NCBI RefSeq assembly: GCF_014851395.1
Contig: NW_024040485.1
Coordinates: 11,055,399-11,119,398, forward strand
DNA length: 64,000 bases
Direction: 5' to 3'
DNA from: Micropterus salmoides
Lineage: Eukaryota > Chordata > Actinopteri > Centrarchiformes > Centrarchidae
Shown here: positions 40,301-55,200 of the stretch, piece after piece
Layout of the letters: every line of letters starts with the position of its first letter
Numbering within the stretch: the first letter of the stretch is position 1
Position numbers and translations under genes: made by a program
Notes under the pieces: generated by a model
Seen by the model: only the letters and a program-made list of their open reading frames with translations
Told to the model about the DNA's origin: nothing
The model's database searches: none

Positions 40301-43300
40301 ACACATGCAAACATCCAGTCTTCTTTGCCTCATATCCCTCAGGGATCCATACCAGCTCACCAACATCCTTTAAATAAAAGACTATATCCCTCTGGATGCT
40401 CACCAGCCCCACTGCACCTCTTAATAAAGTAGTAAAGACAGTCCTTGAGTTCATTGACCTCCAGATGCAATTAATCACCTAATAGCTTTCATAAAGGTTT
40501 GTTGTGTATTTTAAATAAGTATCCTTCAGCTATGGAAGCTCAATTAAGCGCTGACACTGGTGAGTGCAGGTAAGCATCTTTGCATTCAAGCTCATAGTCA
40601 AGTCCTCCTTGTCCCAAAGCAACAGATTGGTGCTTGCGTGCGCGACTCTTGTCGAGCATGTGGCACTGATTCCCGTTCTTTGCGTGTCCAGCTTTTTTTC
40701 TGCCGTCCGTTTTGCCCGTATTAAAACAGCCTTGCTACTGGGGCAACTTGGCCAGCATAGAGCCTTATTGCCCTTGAGTTTATCTCTTTGAAGATTGATG
40801 CATTGCCTTTGTGGGAGCTACATTTTAACCAGGTCCTATGACAAGTGAACTTTGTTATGCCAGACATTTTCTTTGTCATCACTGTCAAAATGTACCGGCT
40901 GAGACACATCCTGGTCCCAGATGAGGCCATATGTACAGTAGTTCTTCAGAAGCCTGACTAATGTTCAGGCAAGAAATCTAGCCTCCAGTCAAATGGTGGT
41001 AAATTTTGGCAAGGTTGCCTTTTGGCAGACCATCAAACAGCCTTGCTTTCTGTTTTGTAAATCAAGTGTGGCCCTTTTTAAAAGAATGAAAGTTAGTGCT
41101 GAAATTTTAAATCAAAAAGGCAAACATTTTGTCCTTGTGTCATCAAAGGTGAATGACAGAAAGGCAGACTTGACCCTGATGTGAGCGCTGAGCGTGTCCA
41201 CATGATGACATCTCATATTAGAGAGATGATACACACAGTAGCACGGGATGCTGTGCAGATGACACAGTCCGCAGTCCATGATTAAAGGAAGTTAAAGGGT
41301 CAAACACAGCCAGAAACGCAACCAGACACACAAACGCAACCACTTCCTCCCCGTCACCACACCAACCCTATCTTGCAGCGTGAGTCACAGTGCTCCATCA
41401 GTGCTGCAGTCTGCTCTCTACTCATCAGCGTCACTGTGGAGCCAGGACAAAGATTTATCACCGTCCCAGTCTCTCACAGTCTGTTTGATGTAGGCCCAGG
41501 TGTGTTCACTTAGAGCTCTGACTCAACCATAATGACATTTACCAAACCCAGCCACACTTTCCTTCGGCTGTCATCAAGCCTCCCTCAGACAGCGGGTGTT
41601 TTAATGAAGGAAGTCTGGCGATCAGACGTGTGGACTGTGGGTTCACCTGTTATGGGTTTTGGTGCATTAACATCAGTACAAGCGGAATAAACGGCCGCCT
41701 CTGACCAGAATGCAGCCAGATTTCATTGTGTAGGATTTAAAACTATAGTTTTTTTTTTTTTTATAATTCAGAGATTTTGTCAGATTAAAAGTAAATGCAG
41801 CTAGTAAATTTTGCAGAACCACTGTGAAAGAAGACAGAATCGTCTTAAGAGACTTGTTTTGAAAACCAAAGCTTGCGACAGAGAGCATGAAAGAGAAGAG
41901 GGAGAGTCATAGTAACTGAAGGATTTGCATTATAGGAGCTGTGTGTGTTTGTGTGTGGGAGAGGCAGCCTCGAGCCCGAGGGGCCTGGACAGCAAAGCCA
42001 AGCTGCCCATGCAGAGGCGAGCAGTAGAGGCTTCAAACAAGCTCCTGCATGTAATATGGATGAGACTGGAGCTCCTTACAGAACAGCCAGAGGACCCAGG
42101 GCATGTTTGGATTCAACTGTCTCTCTTTCCACGTGTCTGTGATTTAGATTTGACCCTTTTGGGGTGTGTTGGCCAGGTGGAGCTTTTCTCTTATGTAGGG
42201 CTGTGACTGTAGCGTGGGTCAGCCTCCTATACCCTGTCTTTTTCGCCAATCTTCCCTCCTTCTTTCTCCATCACTCCCACCCCTCCTCTTGTTTCAGACA
42301 GCGACGACCATCCAAGCATTGACATTTACTGCAGTGTTCCACATTACAGCAGAGCAGCCTCCTGTGCTGAAGAAGTAAACAAACCACTGATCGATATATG
42401 ACCGCATTCTAGGGCCAGTAAAGAAGGGGGTTTTAGTCAGGGGCAACTCCAGCATTAAAACATGCAAACCTCTCATTTAAACACTCACTTATTATTTAAC
42501 TGTGAAGCCCATTTTTCTTTGGTCTTGTTTTTGGAGATGTAGCACAAAAATTGAGTGTTTATTTCCACATTTCACAAAGAGACATTAGCTAATGTTAGTG
42601 TATCATTGCTTTAAGACTTTAAATGGCACTCAGGCCAAATAATGATCAGGTTATTGTTGATTGGTTATATAAAATACATCTGGCTGCATGTCATCCCCTC
42701 TCTCTCCTGTCCTTCCCTGCAGCTGTCGCTATCCAATAAAAATGACCCAAAATATAATTTAAGAAAACAAAAACATTCTGTTACTGAATGGCTGTTTGAT
42801 GCAGGCTTTAGTGTGTAATTTAAGGCATTTCAGTGGATGTTGACAGAGGGATGGGCACTGTCTCCATTTTGTGTTTTCTCTCTGTAGCGATAGCCGTGCA
42901 TTGCTGGCTTGCTGACAGCCTTTCTCGGCTTTCAGTCTGCTTAGCAACACTCATCCTCTCTGCAGCTCTCTCACTCGCCTCTGTCTCCAAGCACTCAGAG
43001 TTGTTTCATCCATTCGAATAGTGAGCTGAGTTCCCTTATACAGAAAACCAGGCAGCTGAGTTGTGTTTTGGTGATGGCAGTGTGCATGTGTGTGTTTCTC
43101 TCCCCAGTTGTGAATTTGAACTAGTAACCCACCTCCAAACAGCTTCTCCGGAGACTTTCTCTTTTGTTTTTGGTTACAAAAAAATCACAAGACAAGAGCC
43201 CACTGGCCTCATTCTCAGTCGATGTGTCCTCCTGGGAGACCGTAGTATATCTACTTGTGTCTGTGCGCGTATTTGTTCACGACAGTTGCGGAAAACTACA

Positions 43301-46300
43301 TCATCCTCCTACACCGCTGTGTGGATGGAGCTGTCGGTGGATGGGATGTCTGTTAACTTGCATGTGCATCTTTGTGTGTGCGTGTCTGTCTCCTGGCCTG
43401 GTTTACACACATAGGTGAGCCCTGACAGCTTTGGTAATTAACGCTCAGGGGGGCACTGGGGAAAGAAAGTGGAGCACGCACACACTGAGCCGGTAAGCTG
43501 CACATGTATACAGCTTCTATGCTCTCTTGCGCATGGATGATTTTTAAATGCCCTTCACTGACTCAAACGCACTCCCATTTCCTTGCGCGTGTAGATTTAC
43601 ATCACTGTATCATTTTGATACAGGCCTGTAATGCTTCAGATGTGTAATAATGACACTTGACCTGCACCATTAATAAACACCCCAAAATAATGATGTAAAT
43701 TTGGGAGATGATTCATCTCATGATTCTTTTCATATTACTTGATTATAGTACTTTCCTCTGATACAATGTCTGGACTACTTAAAATTACAGCCTGTATCTG
43801 AGTAATGTTTTATCAATTCTACTAGGCCTCCAAGAAACAATTATATCTGGCATTACTGATCAATGACTCATACAGTAAATGACTTCCTTCTGGAATTCAG
43901 TGATGTCTCAAAATTGCTTATTTTGTCGGACTACCGGGTGAAAAACACTTTTTATACTTTTGTAGGTATTTCTACTTGATAAATGCCTTAAATTAACAGA
44001 GTTGTCATGGATTCATTTTCTGTCTGTTTCTGTTGTGAATTATAGCAACTAGACTAGCATAATGTTACTCAATCATGTTGCAATATTATATATACATTTT
44101 GAAATGAGGTAAGACAGCTGAGTGAAAATTACTCGGCTCGAACAAAAAATATGGAATGATGGATGTGAAAATATTTTTATTTGAGCTAAAACAATTAGTT
44201 GGTTAATTGATAGAAAATGTAGTCAGCTGCAATTTTGATAGTTGATTGTTTAATTTATTTGCTAAGCATAAATGCAAAAGAATTCTCCCGTTATAGCTTT
44301 TAAATGTGTATATTTGCTGTTCTCAGTTTTCTTGACATGAATGAATGATCTTTGATCTAGAAAATCGTAATGACCATTAATTTTTTCATCTACTGACATT
44401 TCACTGACCCAACAATTAGTTGATTTATCCAGAAACTAATTGGCAGATTAATTGATAATAAAAATAATCATCAGGACTTTTCTTTCACTACTTTAACTGT
44501 GTCATAAATTGTGTGTGTGAGAGAGAGAGAGTGAGAGAGAGAGAGAGAGAGAGACGTGGGGGTTACCTTGGCCTGCCTAGTGTACTCCAGTCAGACAATT
44601 TGCCCATTCATGAGGTAACGTTGCTACAACCCTCCTCATGTACTGCTGCGAATATAGACTGGAAGCCGCCGCCTGGGATTTAACTGTGAAACATGAGAAA
44701 CAGAGTAGGGTGAGAGAGGAAGAGGGAGATGAATAGAAAAATTGATCGAGAGAGCTACTTCTTTTTATGTGAAGGATCATAGAGAAATGCTGTTGGTGGT
44801 TTCTAATTTTAACTCCTGTCCACCTGCTACAGCTGCAGTAGGTGGACAGTAGACGTTGCATTCATTACGGTGGGAGATTCCTCACGATCACCTTTTTATA
44901 ACTCACTTCATTTTCTCCCATGCACTCCTGTTTCTCCCATCAGCTGTTAAGCTGTGTGTGTGTGGATTGTAAAATGGCTGACTGTAGCTGTATCTATGGA
45001 GAAAGGAGCTCAACACGTTGACAGGGAGGGGTGTGTGTTTGACGTGCGGGTAATGACTGTCTAGACAGAGTGCCCGTGTGGCGCAAAAATGTGCCCGAGG
45101 CCTGAAGCCAAAGCCATTCGGGAAAGAACCTGTCCTTATCTGCCTCTGTCTGTGTGTGTGTGTGTGTGTGTGAGAGACTCTGGCATGACTAGTCTGGCTG
45201 ATACTTATCAGTGTGCTTGTCTGGTTCTGCTCTCTCTCTCTTTGTGTGTGGACCTTTGGACAGAGGGAGGACCAGGTGTGTGTGTGTGTGTGTGTATCTG
45301 GGGGAGGCACAAACTGACATTCACATGTTGCCTGTCTCTTCATTTATCTTGGCAAATTTGTATGTCCTTTTTGTCCCTTCTTTCCTGTTTACCTCTGTCA
45401 CCTGTTTGTCTAACCGTCCACCTGTCAGACCTGTCCTCTCCTGTGCCCTGCTCTGTTTTTATTACCTCTTATCTGCCAAGGCTGATGTGACAGAAAAATA
45501 GGTTGAGTAATCTTTCCAGCACATACAGGAAGTAATAAGATACATTCTTTCCTTGAAGCACTAAGTAAAGGGTCAAACACTTAGAGCAGAGAGACAAGAA
45601 AAGATTATTGTCGGCTCTTGGTTTGAAGTGATTGAGGAATATGCCGTCTTTGTGGCAAACATAATTGACTTTTTTTTAAGCATAATTCCATTATACACAA
45701 GTATAACTGAAGACTTCAGCATTCACAGCAGATCCCTAGTCAAGAACTAAAACATGTAGGCTCTGAAACAAAACCCAGTCATCTCATTTCACAGTACTGA
45801 GTTAATTAGAGAGCCTTTACCCCCCAAAAAGTGTATTCCTTTAAATGCCTCACTTTGCTGGCTGGTTCCCTTGTGGGCTGTTATTGATTTGGCTGCTGAA
45901 ACAAAGTGCGGCTCCCAGTCCATGGATAAATGGCTTATTGGATTAAGGCCTCTATATAAAGGCCTCTAGTGCCTGTGTGCATTGGGAGGGGGGCAGGTGG
46001 GACCACCAGAGAACTGGAGCCCAATAAAACACACACAGAACTAGACTCCAAAGACAGATGCACATTTTACACATCAGATCTTCACTGCTCGTACACATCA
46101 ACATTTGGGGAAACCTTGAGGGAAAAGTGACAGTAGTTTTTAGAGAAGACAAAAGACATAAATGAGTTTCAGCGACACACATTCAGGCAGATCTTATTGT
46201 TGCATGCTTCTGGCCAGGAAATGTATATATATCTACGTGTCTGTAACTTGATCTTTGACACATTGACGACTGCAGCAGAACAGGATGTGGTCTAGAAACA

Positions 46301-49176
46301 GACAGGGCGTGACTGAGTGTCTCCGTGAGTGTGTGTTCCTCCTCTGCTCCCTCACTGTCTGAGGCAGAATGAAAAGGCACCCAAATAAAGGCTGTTTACT
46401 TCCTCCTGAGAGAGGAAGGAGAATTAGCTGTATTACTCTGTCGTCCTCTGCTGCCCAACTCCGTCCCACCCCCTCACACTGAATGCCATACTCATGAATG
46501 GCTCAGAGGGGGGAAGGAGGAGGAGGAAGAGGGTGGATGGTTGGCACAGTTATGTTTTCTGAAGCCCTGTGTTTCTGTCCCATGAGCAAGATAGTGGTGC
46601 TCTTCTGGGGGTTTGTTTCTGTTTCCATACTTGACCACTGATGCCCGGGTTTCTACAGATGTGAAGACAATTGGGGCCCAACAGTGTTTGGGTGTTTCAG
46701 GGCACAGAAGGGATTTTAAATAGATTTTGATAACGCGCACACACAAGCTGCTCTGGAATGAAAGGTCAGACCCAGGCTTGCCACATTTATTGTGCCCTAG
46801 ATAAGATTTGCCGTTAGGGTGTGTGTGTGTGTGCCCTGAGACGGCAGTCATCTGGAGTGTCCATGTGACTGTAGTTGAGAGGGGAGGGGGAGAGCTTGAC
46901 CTCGGACTTGTTTGCACTCTGTGTGGCAGTGTGTCCACCTCTGTGTCTGCCTTTAAGCTTAGATGAATATAAATTAAACCATGAGTAGAAAAGAAACCAG
47001 ATTCCTTGTGTCTGCAGGTATGAGGGCTGACTGGCAACAGCTGAAAGACACTCACTCATATCCTTTGGCGTCTTCTGATACAAATAAAGTATTAGTTGTT
47101 TTTTTTAAAGTTAAAAAAACAACTAATCTAGTTGCAAAGTGAACAAGCTTAAAATTACACCTTTTTTTTAGATTACTCTTTGCAGAAGCTTACACGGGTA
47201 TGTCACCCTACATTTCAAATGCCCCTTTGCTGTGCATTTTCCAGCTAAAAAGAGAATAGAGCAAACCACAGTATCCCTGGTGTAAAGGAGATGTTAGTGC
47301 TTTGCGGTGGGAAAGCTAACGTTGGCTCTGGTGTACTCTGGCTTTTGCCAGACTGTGTATGGTAATGTACGGTCATGAGTGTCTGTGTAGTACTAGAGCG
47401 GTGCTTGCTTGCTTGTAATTGTTGGATTTAACCTCACTCAGGCCAAATAATGCATCTGCTGTAGAAATGTCACATGTGCTAATAGTCTGGGGACTAAACT
47501 GAGGCTCTGGAAATGGGTCATATTTTAAAACTTCACATGGCCGTGTGTCTACAGTTGTTTTTTTTCTAACTGTGTAGTGGTGGGATGAACTGTGTGTAGC
47601 TGCAGCGGCAGGCAGACTGGTGGTGATTAGGAGCAACAGGGCAGAGTTCAGCTGAACGAGTGTGTGGAATACTAATCCACATCATCATACGGCGAGCTTC
47701 AGCCTGACAAAGGGCTGGACATGACGTGTGAGAGTGTGTGCGTGTTTACGTGTCATTATTTTAGATTAGGACTGAGTAGCAGCGTGGCGTGTATTAATAA
47801 AGCAAGGTGGGTGGAGAAAATGTGGAACAGAAGACGAGAGAGAGAGAGATGGGTAACAGGGAAAAGAGGAAAACAGTTGAAAAATGTGGAAACGTTTGTA
47901 GTCGCACACATTTGTAAAGGTATAGGCAGGAATAATGAGCACGGGGTGTGTGAGTGTGTGGGCGGGGGACGTTAAGCTGTCAACTGTCAGGTAACTGTCA
48001 GGAATTACAGGGAGAGACGCAGACAACCATTAGTTGAACACACACATACATATAAATTCCATATGCGGATACACACACCCAAGCATATATACACTTTGTA
48101 CGCACACACACACACCTACCTTTTTAATGAGCTGTCAGTTGTCTCATCAGCATAGCATCTGCTGTCACGGGGGTCAAGCAGATGAGACCTCTGGATGACC
48201 TGGTGTTAATGTCAGTTTGGGCTCATGTTCTCCTTCTTTCTGTGTTAGTCTCTCTCTCACGCACGCACGCGCGCACACTTGTGCAAGGGGAGTGACAGAT
48301 TTTAGGGGAATGTAGTAGGGAATGCCATCAAACATACACGTTCAGACAGCCTTAATGGCAGAAGGAATTCAGACAGTGTGTACCTTGTTCGCCTCGACAC
48401 CACTGCAGTGGGATTATTATTGTTCCTGTCAATTCAACCTTCCCTCTATCTCTGCCCTGTCCCTTCATCCTCTCTGCCTCCCCTTCACTCCCTCCCTCCC
48501 TCCCTCCTCAGCTCTGCAGTACTGCCTTCTGGAGGGGAAAAAAGGCCAACCACAAGTGCTCATAAACGGACGAGCCCCCCTTCTACACACACACACACAC
48601 ATACATACACACAGACACACACACACACCCTCCCTCCCTCCCTGACAATACATATGGCTCCAGCCCATTACATGTGCATGCACATGCTCATTCATCCATG
48701 CTGTTGTAATTAAGGGACTATCCCCTGCATGCAGTACTTAAACACACACATACTCAAATAAGGACTACTAGTAGTTGTTTTTTGAGACATAACAGAAAAG
48801 GTAACAGGCGTAGGTTATTTCTTCACTATATATTTAATGCAATAGTTTAATATTTTGGGAAATATGCTTCTTTCGTTCCAAGATGAGACCAGATTGTTCC
48901 TGTGCTGGATCCAGGACGTCTATAGTTTAGTATAGCTTAGCATAAAGGAGGAGGAGGCGGAGAAAAACGGCAAGCCAGGTTCTAATCCAAAGTTCATAAA
49001 TACATTTTCACCTCTAACGCAGACCTATTAACGCCGTGGTATCTCGTTTGTTTAACCCATATATAAACAGAAATGTAAAAACATCTTTGATTTTAGAGGA
49101 AGAGTCACATTAGAGAAGCTATTTTGCTTCATAAATGACTTTCCAAAGTTACCAAAATGTCAAACTATTCCTACAA

Positions 49177-49226
<50 letters not shown>

Positions 49227-52200
49227 GGTGGCTAATACCTAGCTGTCACAGTAATTTGGTCGTATTGTTCTGAGTCTGTTTAGCTCTGGTAATGACAGTG
49301 TCTCTTAGCCCATGGAGTGCAGAGGAAATCTTTGTCTAGCTAATGAAAGGTTGTCTTTATCATTCGCTGTATCCAACTCTTTGCATGTATTTTTGTGGAT
49401 AAATGTTTATAGATGGCTTCAGGCTAGTAGGGCTAGTAAGTAAATTATTGATGCTTTCAAACAGCCTCTATCTCTTTCTCCCGTCCTTCTGCACTTTGGT
49501 TCTGCTTGTTCTCATTGAATTCTCTCTCCGCCTCTTTATCCTCTTTCCCTGTAGCTAAACAGCATAGTAACAAAAGAAACTCAATACGTCAGTGGAAACA
49601 AATCTAAAATGTAAATAAAATTCCTGACATCAAAAAGTGTGTGTGGGGGAGAGCAGGACAGAGGCTGCATCGTGATAATAAATACTAGTCTTTAGCTCCC
49701 GGGGCCGTATAATACCAGGTTTTGGTACCTATCCCTAAATAATTTTCCTTATTCATTGTGTTTCAGGCAGTCGTTTGTGGTGTGTTTATTGAACATGTTC
49801 ATATTGCTCTGACGATAAAATTTATAGATAGCGGTTCATATTGCATTGCTGGAAAGTCTTGTTCCTCTGGTACTTTTGCTACATATCACTTTGTTTGTGT
49901 GTGAGAACTGCAGGCAGGCTTGTATGTAGTGTCAGGCCTGTCTGCTGCAGATAAGCATCAACTCCATCAGCTTGTAGCCTCTCACTGAGCGTGTCCTGGA
50001 TTTGCTCAAAAACACACACACAAGGACACACAACTAGAGGCAGTGCCAGCAGTATTTACTGAACACTCACGGCTCAGAGCGTACGAAGCTGACACAATGA
50101 ATCATAGACATTCAACAGAAAATATGTCTACGCATTGAGCAAAAGGCTGACTCCAACTGCGTTGCATGTATACCGATGACTCATGTGCACAGAAGCACAT
50201 AATGACAGGCCATGCTGTAGCCATGTTGACTATCAGCGTGGCTTTCCTTGTGTGTTATTCATAAGCTTTCCTCAGTGGTCTCATTCAGCCTCTACTCTTA
50301 GCTTATTCATTTTCCTGCTGCCTTTGTTTTCTCCGACACTATATCTCAGCCGACTCAGGCCATAGCCCACTTGTACAAGCTGCTCACTTCTAATGCCATT
50401 TGTCTCCATTTTCTATCTCTTGGATGTGATTTGTCTCTATTTCCTATAGTTTAAATGCCATTTGTCTCTATCTTTCCCGTCTGTGACCTTAGCCTCTGCG
50501 GTGCCAGTTATAATAATTTTTTTCTCACCACTTTCTTCTTCTCGTTCTCCCTCGACAGAGTCCGTGCATCATTTTAATTGCTCTTACAAATGTATTTTAT
50601 GCAGCACTCTATCTCGCCGCTCTCTTTCTCTGTTGCGTTTAACCTTGGCTTGTCTTTCTCTGGGTGTTGCAGAAGGCAGTGGAGGAGGAGGAGGAGAGCC
50701 AGGTGAGGAAATCCTCGGCAGATCTCTGCTCCCCCAGCAGCAAGCTGGCCGATGCCGACCCTGCGCGAAAGGTCAGTTGCCGGTTCCCTCCCCATATCCA
50801 TCCACCCCACCTCTCCGTCGACTCGTACTTCCTACCAATATCCCGTCCTCTCTTCCCCCTCCCCCGCCACTACACACAGGTCACCTCTCAGGGTCGCCAG
50901 ACAACCTCCCTGTTCACCCATTCATAGCGGCACACTTCTCCTCTCTGACCTGTCAGGAAATGCACTCGTACAGCTGCTCCCCCTTATTGCAGTACACGCA
51001 GGGAAGAGGCTCTTTAACATGCATGATTATCTTTTTTTACACACACACATTCTTTTAGCTGATGCCTGATGGATGATCCCTCATCCACGTGTATGCATGC
51101 ATATATTAGCTTTATTAGATTATGGCTCCATAAGCGCCAGCAGTACAGAACACTCCCCTCTTCTCCTGCTGCGTCTCTCCATGTATGCATGTGTGTGTAC
51201 ACATGTGGGTCTGTGTGTGCATGCATCTTGTGATAATTAATTTATTCAACTCCAAGATGGCATGCAAAGATCAATAAATGCGGATGGACGATGTCATTCT
51301 ATGCCTTTTGTAACATAACGCAGTAGCTTAGAAGAAAATGTTGCTGTGGTGTGTGATATTTATGTGTCTGTGGGGGGGTTTCCACAGGGGAAAACATCTC
51401 CACCTACTTTGGTGTTCAACCGTCTTTTCTCGGACATCAAGGAGGAGCCAGGACACCCCACCCTGGTCCATCCCAGGTACTACACCTCATTAACTTTGAT
51501 ATCAATACCTGAAGCTATTCTTTACAAGCCCTGCTGCCTCTATGCCAGATAGTGTACGTGTGTTTCTTTGCCCTTCTGCTTTAGTAAGAAATGTTAAGTT
51601 TCAGTTTGACTTCAGTTTCTTTTTTAGTAAATGAAATTCCCATCCCTAATTTGCTGGTGCTGTGTTCCCTCTTCTGCCTCCTCATGCTTTATCCTTCATC
51701 ACATGCGCCACTCCTCACTTCCTCCCTCCTTCCCTTTTCTTCACAAAGCCCTTGTTTTCTCTCTTCTGCTTCTCTGTTCCTCCCTCAATCCCCCCCACAG
51801 AGGATACCAGCCTGTGTTTGGATATGACGTTCTCTGAGAGCTAGTAATCTGGGTCAGATAGTAATCTGACCCAGATTAAAAGATGGAAGGTTTATGGTGC
51901 CACGGCTACATGTGACTGCCTTGACACACTGACTGTGTGGAGGCTCGCAGACGCCCGGGCCAGACAAATTGGCAAGATTAAAGTTCTGGTCACCTACCAG
52001 CCGCACATGACTGCTACGCTCTCTCAAACCAGTCAGGACTTGCGCAGTGCAGTTTGAAGCACGTGTCTTGCATTGCAGCGTTGGTAACAATGAGCTGCTA
52101 CAGCCAAACGTCGTGCTTGACATCCGCAGCACTTAATGGGTTACCACCAACATCCATTAGCGGTACACTTGAAAATAATACTTCAAATGCGAGGCAGTAT

Positions 52201-55200
52201 TACATTATTCAGTCACATCTTAGGCGTTTTCATGTGAAGGAGTTTCAGATTCACATGCAGGCGAGCAGGCAGCACTTCGTTTCCATCCAGAGGAGAGGAA
52301 GCGAGGCTTGGTTGGTCATGCCATAGTTTTTCAGGCAGAGCCCGCTGCGCTGTCATGCTTAACCTAGTTCACAGCTCTATCTGCAGGGGGCTGCTGATGG
52401 GGGGAGGGGTTCAAAGCTTCTCTTCGCTCCGCTCCGCTCCTCTCCTCCATCGCTCCCCCCCCCCCCCCCCCCCCCCCCACCACGCAGCTAGGAATAGACA
52501 GATAGTGTTGGCTCAGTGACTTCAGTGCATTTCCAGGCACGCGCTCGCTCTCTCTCTCAGTTGTGCCCACTATCTGGACATTTGCGATAAGCCGAAGGTC
52601 TGTTTTGGCTGAGATTCTGTAAACATGTGATAAGAAATGTCCATATTTTCCACACTGTGTTTTCAGCTCCTGTCTTCAGATGGTGCAGTCACTGTAGCCA
52701 CCAAATGACTGTTGTTCTATTACTCTGATTAAGCTGGGTTTTATAACTGTAGAGGTAAAAGGGCCATATAAGTTATAGCAGGCGTATGTGTATTGGCATT
52801 GCAAAGTCCATAGCTTTTAACATTTTACGATATTTACTGCAAAGACAGAAGTATGTGAAAGGTGACACTGCTACCATTATAACTAGAATGACCAACAATC
52901 AATTCAGTATGTACTTAATTAGCAGCATAACCCACCTTGTGCAATCAGGGAAAACTTGGAATTTAATTTAAATTACTTGCTATTTTACATTCAGTATTAG
53001 ATTCAGTTTAGATCTTAAATGTCTTCTTTCTTTGTCTCTGTTTCTCTCCCAGTTACTACCTGTACACATACGATAAGATGGTGGCTCCCAACGTGTCTCT
53101 GCAGAGGGAGGCGGAGATGAGCCCCGAGATGTTCGGCGCGCTGCTCAAACACCACTACAGCCGCAGAGTGCTGGGCCATGACGAGCCACCCATGGGTCAG
53201 TAATGTCATACCCACATTAATACACACACATATTGACCCAACACACAGTACAAAGGGAGACGAATGGAAAACCATTTACATAATATGCATACATGGTATT
53301 GTCATGCTCAATTACAAACATATACATATACCATTTTACCGCACCAATGTAGAAATTGGATTTGCATTACACACATGTTCACCATTTTATATATGCATTT
53401 ATATAGCAGATTTCATTCCAAGCGAGAAGGAATTTTTGTCTACTTTTGAACAGTGTTAATGCCAGATGACATAAGATGTCTGATCTTGGATAAGCAGGTC
53501 AGAGAGGTATTGTACTACACAATGCCAAATGCGTAAATAAAATGTGATCAAATTTAACATAAACTTTCCCAGACATAAAGTCCCACGTCATGCTTAAACC
53601 TGTCCTCCTTTTATATTTTTTATATACAAATCAAGCAACTACTGAGCACGGGAATTCCCACCCACATATCAGGCCTTTTCATTTATATGTTATGATCAGT
53701 TGTGTCAAACACTGATTCAAATCTAACACTACTAAAATAGAATAATTCCCTTTACTTACTTGACGACGTGTGTTCATGCAAGTGAAAAACTAAAACAAGC
53801 ACACGCAGAACGCATGAAAAGGCAGGATATTGCTTCCAGTTTACCCACTGAATTATTAACTGTAGAACTAGTTAATTTTAGCTACATGCTCCAGAGTCTA
53901 TGTTACCCACTCAACATGAGACAACAGGTAAAGTGACAGGTAATGTTCAGAAATCGTATAAGCATGGTAAAAATACCACTATTAAAAAGGTTTGGATATA
54001 AACAAAAATGAATTAAAGAGCTGAATGAAATACTAATTAAAAAAGAAAATGATTGAATACCTATTTTATAATGTCATCTAATCATTTTAACCACTTTACT
54101 TTAATGCCTTCTATTCAGCATTTATGCTGAACAGATAATGAATGACTGCAAAGTGAAACACTATTTTTGTTTTCAAATATTAATGTGCTCTAGTCTTAAT
54201 TTGATATTAGTCAATTTCAAATTAAAGGATTTCCATTAACAACCAAAGGCGGACAACAATGGTGATATTTGATCATTAACTATTAATTATATTAATATAT
54301 TGATATTATATTAATAATTAAATACTGTGTCCACTGCATGTACATTAGACACACAAACACACATGCCGACTATGAATATGTGACATGGCAAGCAAGAGCG
54401 ATTTACATACAACATAAGCAGAAGAGACATTCAGATCACGTCCCTGTAACACACTTGAAGAGCAGACACGTGCTTACTGTAAACATACAATCTGCATCTA
54501 ACACACACATTCATGCACGCACACTTCAACAACACAACATTGCAGCCTGCAGCGACGCACATAATCATGCTTTGACCTTCATATAAAGACTTGGGGGGCG
54601 GGGGCACCTCACTATCGATGAAGGAGAGGGGTGGAAATGACAGTGACCCCTCTCCGCACTGTGTTTTTATGTCTGTATATATGTAAAGAGAGAGAGAGAC
54701 AATGAGAGGAATTGTTTCGGTCATTATTTTTACGCCACATCTTACTGCCAGGTCGTCTCGCTCTCATATCTCTCGGGCGTTCTGCTCCCCCTTTTTCTTC
54801 TCCAAGCAATCTGTCTATCCTCCCTCCATCCTCTTTTTTTTCCTGGCAGCTATCTCCACATCCTCTGAGTCTGTCCTCCGTCTGCTCCCGCACTTCGTCT
54901 TTCATCCCTCCATTCATCCACACTCGCCTCTTTCTTCTCTGGCTCCCTTCATCTCTGCCTCCCTCACAGTCTGCTGTCACTTTTTCCCCCTCCTCCTCTT
55001 CATCCTCCTCCTCTTCTCTCCCACTCTGTTTGCGTGCCTTTCACTCTTTCTGTTGTGGCATTTTCTCTCTCTCTCACTCTGTCTCTCTCTTTCTCTCATT
55101 CTCATCTGCTTATTTCCTTTCCAACCACTACCAAATGACCCACTCCTGTTATTTGTGTGCTTCTACCATTTTGTGTGTGTGTGTGTGTGTGTGTACGCAC

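Larger units (their letters stand above)
32215..50672 (+). other. skil: skil large intron, 18.5 kb
   Basis: No coding exon could be supported; the reading frames are short or low-complexity. The intron contains MITEs at 33311, 37608 and 44183, microsatellites and a palindromic SMAD element at 45059. Unannotated regulatory elements are likely but cannot be read from sequence alone. Confidence 0.7.
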
